The position numbers and the translations under genes are program-made. From Lunularia cruciata (taxonomy: Eukaryota; Streptophyta; Marchantiopsida; Lunulariales; Lunulariaceae), in NCBI GenBank assembly GCA_948567375.1, contig OX419760.1:56606001-56670000 (forward strand): a stretch of DNA of 64,000 bases, written 5' to 3'. The notes beneath the pieces were generated by a model. That model saw only the letters and a list, made by a program, of their open reading frames with translations. It did not search any database and was not told the origin of the DNA. Of the stretch, positions 60,701-64,000 are shown in pieces. The number at the start of each line of letters is the position of its first letter. Position 1 is the first letter of the stretch.

Positions 60701-61900
60701 GAGCTGCAACAAACCTTACTAAGAGGAAAAACAACTTCAGTAGTGGATCCTCAGAATATATCAGTCTAATGAAATACATATCCTTGTCACAACATTCCAC
60801 ATAAGAAAAGGAACCAATATGTCTTTCAGAAAATAGAAAGTAAAGATAGTAGTTTAAATATTTAATTTCCGTATAAGATTTACATAATAAAAAAAGTCTA
60901 TTAGTCTATATAATATTTCATTCTTTTATATTAGTAGAAAAATCCTTGAGAAGAAATATGCTAGAAGCAATAAAGGTATCGTTACATAATTGCTAATTAC
61001 TTCGGATATCATATACTTCTGTTTGTTATTATTGATCGGTATGTAGAAATTTTCGTGAATAGTTTGCTGTATTATTTGAATTTATGCATATTTGTTTAAA
61101 TTAAGGTGCATCAATACTTAGATTATCTACAAGATTAAAGCCAGAATCTACTATTTATTATTATAATAAGACTTACCCATCTTGTGTGCTTTATTTACCT
61201 TAAGCACAAATGATAAATTTTACTTGTTCATCGATTTTAAATTGGATAACTGCAGATATCCTCTAGTAGATAAAATTCTCATTAGATTGCATGGTTGGGA
61301 ACATAAACTGCTTATAACTGTGTATATTAAGGGACATCCCTTCTTGGTCCTGAGACACCCTCTTTCAGAAATTAGTGAGTTTTTTTAGCTTGTAATCTAT
61401 TAGGGTGTTTGGTTTTCAGATTTTATGGAAAAGCTATGAAAATAAATTTACTTCCATACAGGTTAATAGAATAGGTTTTGGTAAAGATCACCAGCACTAG
61501 ACATGAACAAGATAGTAAAATAAATTTTGGAACTTCCTGAAAAATCAGAAGAAGATAATCAATGTAAAACCTTGATTAAAAAATGGAATTAGTACCTCAA
61601 AATGTTGTAGATCACCGTGTTATACACTACGGAACATTTTATGCAACCATACATAAAAGAATATATGAAAGGGGCATCTCTCGACCAGGTCACTACATTA
61701 ATAACGAGAAAGTTTAACAAAATCCAAACTAAGATTAAAGAATCACTGCGACGGTAAGTCAATGGAAACGCAAACTCACATTTTCGTGTTGGACCATGCC
61801 TGATTTACTGAGCCACAATTCACATACGTTTTGCACCACTGATGCAAAAGGACTACTCGAAGTTGAAAGAACCAATATACGTCCAAGATAGGCTTGGTAT
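57725..61900. other. AT-rich block, no gene
   Basis: Very AT-rich with a tandem duplication at 59.5-59.8 kb and a shorter echo at 59.99-60.08 kb (ACTTGTAATGCAATTTC twice). No recognisable protein; probably old repeat sequence. Confidence 0.55.
59531..59820. repeat. Tandem duplication, unit about 146 bp
   Basis: The two units share AATGTATTTTCTGGAAAATT, AAATTACTCAATGTATTTCA, AATCAATCTTATCTAAGCCT and ATGTGAATTT. Confidence 0.85.
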
Positions 61901-62395
61901 GGATCATAATGTGGAGGAGAATGCCAGGCAGCGTACAGTAACCACCATAACTAAAGAATCATGCGAAGAAATGAACCCAATTATGACAACTCGGGGTGGG
62001 TTAGACAGACCCAACTACTGCTCGCTATGAGAGAGCGTGACGCTGCGGGAAATGAGAGGTTTAGGTAGACCACCGTGTGTACGACCATCAACACGATTAT
62101 ATATTTTACTCTGTTTTGAGTGTGTGTGTGTGAGAGAGAAAGAACGGGCGTTTCATTCTGCATGTGGATAAAGTCGAGTACTACTACTGTGATTGTAATG
62201 GTGGAAGAAACAGTGTGTTAGGAATACGCCCATTTATGTTTGCTCACCTATTTTGCTCAACAGTGTAGTGTAGTTTACGCTGAGACCTCTGCACGCCGTT
62301 GAGTTTGTTAAACCCGGAGACTCAAGTCTCCATCGCTCACAGGTAGATAAGAAACGACTAGGGGAGGGGGTAAACGCGAGAATATTCTCGGGGCA

Positions 62396-62412
62396 GTCGA
62401 GTCGAGTCGAGT
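62396..62412. repeat. GTCGA microsatellite
   Basis: Three GTCGA units in a GC-richer stretch upstream of the MYB gene. Confidence 0.8.
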
Positions 62413-62689
62413 GGGCCTTGGGATGGAGGTTGGGGCCGGGTCGGGGTGAATGAGAAGAGAAGAGTAATAACACCAAGGGAGGAAGTGATCGCCTAACCAC
62501 GCGGTTGGAGTACAACAACAGTCTGTACCTGCCCCCGAAGGAACCCGACCCGGGACGCCGGTGGGTTAAAAAAGAATGGATCAGGATGGATGCATGGATG
62601 CGTGATGTATGTGGAAGAGTAAGGGATGGCAAGGACCGTCCGTTGGACTATCATCTGTTGTGGTCTGTGGCTGCCATCCTCAACAAGTG

Positions 62690-63158
62690 CCGACCTCCAT
62701 ACCTCCCTTCATTCTTCTATTCTCTTTTCCTGCTCGTAGTCATTCGTGCTCCTCATCCTCAATTCCTCCTACGGTCTGCAGCTGCACTCACATTTCGTTT
62801 TCTCCACTCTCACTCTTCGGCTCTCGCTTCCGTTTATTTTGCCCTTCGAGTCGTAAGAGAGAAGAAGAGTGTAAGAGAAGAAGAGGTGTCTGTGTTAGGG
62901 CTTTCGCAGTTCTTTCGTACCATTTTTGTGTTTCAGCGTCGTCGTAGTTCACTCAATACGCGGTAGTTCGAGGAACAGAGCACGCCAGGGGAGGTCAGAA
63001 AAAGATCGGTGCTACTCTCTTGGTGCCCGGGTGACCTCGATTTCACAGGCGTGTATACTCCGTCAGGAACAATAGACCCGTTTAAGTTACCACCCGTCGC
63101 TGTGGCTAATTCACGCATTCCTTCAGGTCGATCAGGGCCAGAAGAACTGGATACCGAG
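62690..63158 (+). promoter_or_regulatory. Probable leader / proximal promoter of the MYB gene
   Basis: A T/C-rich stretch (62700-62850: TTCATTCTTCTATTC, TTTCTCCACTCTCACTC) precedes a region open in the MYB frame from about 63009 that has no ATG before 63159. This fits a long pyrimidine-rich plant 5' UTR. The transcription start cannot be placed. Confidence 0.4.
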
Positions 63159-63441
63159 ATGACTCGCCGTTGCTCTCACTGCGGCCATAATGGTCACAAT
63201 TCTCGCACTTGTCCAGATCGTTGTCCTGATCGGGGGGTACGGTTATTTGGGGTTCGACTCACCACGAACGATGGTGCTGCGAACATGCGTAAGAGTGTTT
63301 CCATGGGTAATTTGACCCATTACGCCAATGCGAGCAACCCGCCGTCCACCCCTGAGCATTCGGAGTCCGGAGCTGCAGCGGATGGATACGTTTCTGATGG
63401 TCTAGTGCAGACTTCTAGCAACGCTCGGGAAAGGAAGAAAG
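63159..63441 (+). CDS. MYB exon 1
   Basis: It encodes the zinc knuckle, RLFGVRL motif and Ser-rich linker to ERKK. It ends in phase 1 (first base of a Gly codon) before GTGTGTGT. Confidence 0.9.
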
Positions 63442-63912
63442 GTGTGTGTCTGTTCTTCTCGCCATCGGTCGTGTACTTTTGATCGCCCTTTGTTTCTCAT
63501 CAAAACACTGACAAGAAAGGAAACTTCAGCCTCTAAGGTCGTTACCAATCGAATGATGCATGGTAGTCCTGCTCTGTGGTCCTGTCTTTGCCATTTGCTC
63601 GTGTATATTGTGCGCATGTGGGATCAGTTTTCACCTTGAAATATTTGTGTCGTTAATAGGTTGAGCTTCCATCTGATGAGAGGATGTTGTTTCGATATGA
63701 TAGGTGTGCCATGGACCGAAGAAGAACACCGTTTGTTTCTCCTTGGACTTCAGAAACTTGGAAAGGGCGACTGGAGGGGTATCTCTAGGAATTTCGTGCA
63801 GACCAGGACACCAACTCAGGTGGCTAGTCATGCCCAGAAGTACTTCATCAGGCAGAGCAACCTTAACAAAAGGAAGCGCCGGTCAAGTCTATTTGACATT
63901 GTTTCTGAGTCG
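63159..63912 (+). CDS. SHAQKYF-type one-repeat MYB transcription factor, 5' part (two exons in view)
   Basis: Joining 63159-63441 and 63704-63912 gives 164 residues; the gene continues past the right edge after GTAAGT at 63913. Residues 5-18 form a CX2CX4HX4C zinc knuckle ([14 protein letters not shown]). RLFGV at 28-32 is the R/KLFGV repression motif of plant regulators. [13 protein letters not shown] (44-56) is a family signature. Residues 96-148 are a single MYB repeat with Trp98 and Trp118 and the SHAQKYF signature at 136-142. Relatives include Arabidopsis KUA1/MYBH and rice MYBS3, nuclear repressors in sugar, growth and senescence control. MTRRCSHC is the usual family start and the first ATG in frame. 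A short duplication, CPDRCPDR (18-25), replaces the usual spacing between knuckle and LFGV motif. Confidence 0.93.
63704..63912 (+). CDS. MYB exon 2
   Basis: It starts after GATAG at 63699-63703, completes the split Gly codon and encodes [11 protein letters not shown] through SHAQKYF to DIVSES, followed by the donor GTAAGT. The 262-bp intron at this position, just before the MYB repeat, is common in the family. Confidence 0.92.
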
Positions 63913-64000
63913 GTAAGTTTCTCCGCAGTGAATTGCGCCGTGGGAGTTTTAGGAAGACGTTATTCCATTGTCAGTCTGAAAGTACATGCAAATTGGTTGG

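Overview
The window looks like nuclear DNA of a land plant. The support is a plant-specific ER protein of the TUNICAMYCIN INDUCED 1 (TIN1) family, a plant-type SHAQKYF one-repeat MYB with an N-terminal zinc knuckle, GT-AG introns, and mostly gene-poor DNA full of decayed retroelements. A Penelope-like reverse transcriptase fragment together with a non-LTR element that appears to carry an endonuclease-like C-terminus would fit a non-flowering lineage (bryophyte, lycophyte, fern or gymnosperm). I cannot name the species.

Layout. 1-2.45 kb is the 3' part of a non-LTR retrotransposon (reverse transcriptase, Cys/His-rich region, endonuclease-like tail) in one frame broken by two TAG stops; it runs off the left edge. 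2.45-5.1 kb holds direct repeats and inverted copies of that element's 3' tail. 5.51-17.33 kb is the TIN1-family gene: three exons encoding 443 residues, with a first intron of about 10.1 kb and a second of about 340 bp. The first intron contains a Penelope-like RT fragment (8.55-9.25 kb) inside a long pyrimidine-rich array of related modules (about 7.05-15.43 kb). 17.3-62.6 kb has no gene I can support. It is a mosaic of moderate-GC stretches and very AT-rich blocks (about 24-25.4, 32.2-39.4 and 57.6-61.9 kb) with LINE tail copies, tandem duplications, microsatellites and two notable hairpins. From 63.16 kb to the right edge are the first two coding exons of a MYB repressor-type gene.

The strongest unusual signal is the intronic array. 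One module (about 55-60 bp, some fifteen copies) has an outer inverted repeat (CTGGAT/ATCCAG) around an inner six-base-pair hairpin (CCGTTC/GAACGG) whose three-base loop differs freely between copies, with one clear paired compensatory change. In several copies the loops are reverse complements of one another. A second module has its own hairpin, also with paired arm changes. This suggests either a conserved structured RNA/DNA element, or copying through hairpin template switches. The two genes are not functionally linked by anything visible: one acts in the secretory pathway, the other in the nucleus.
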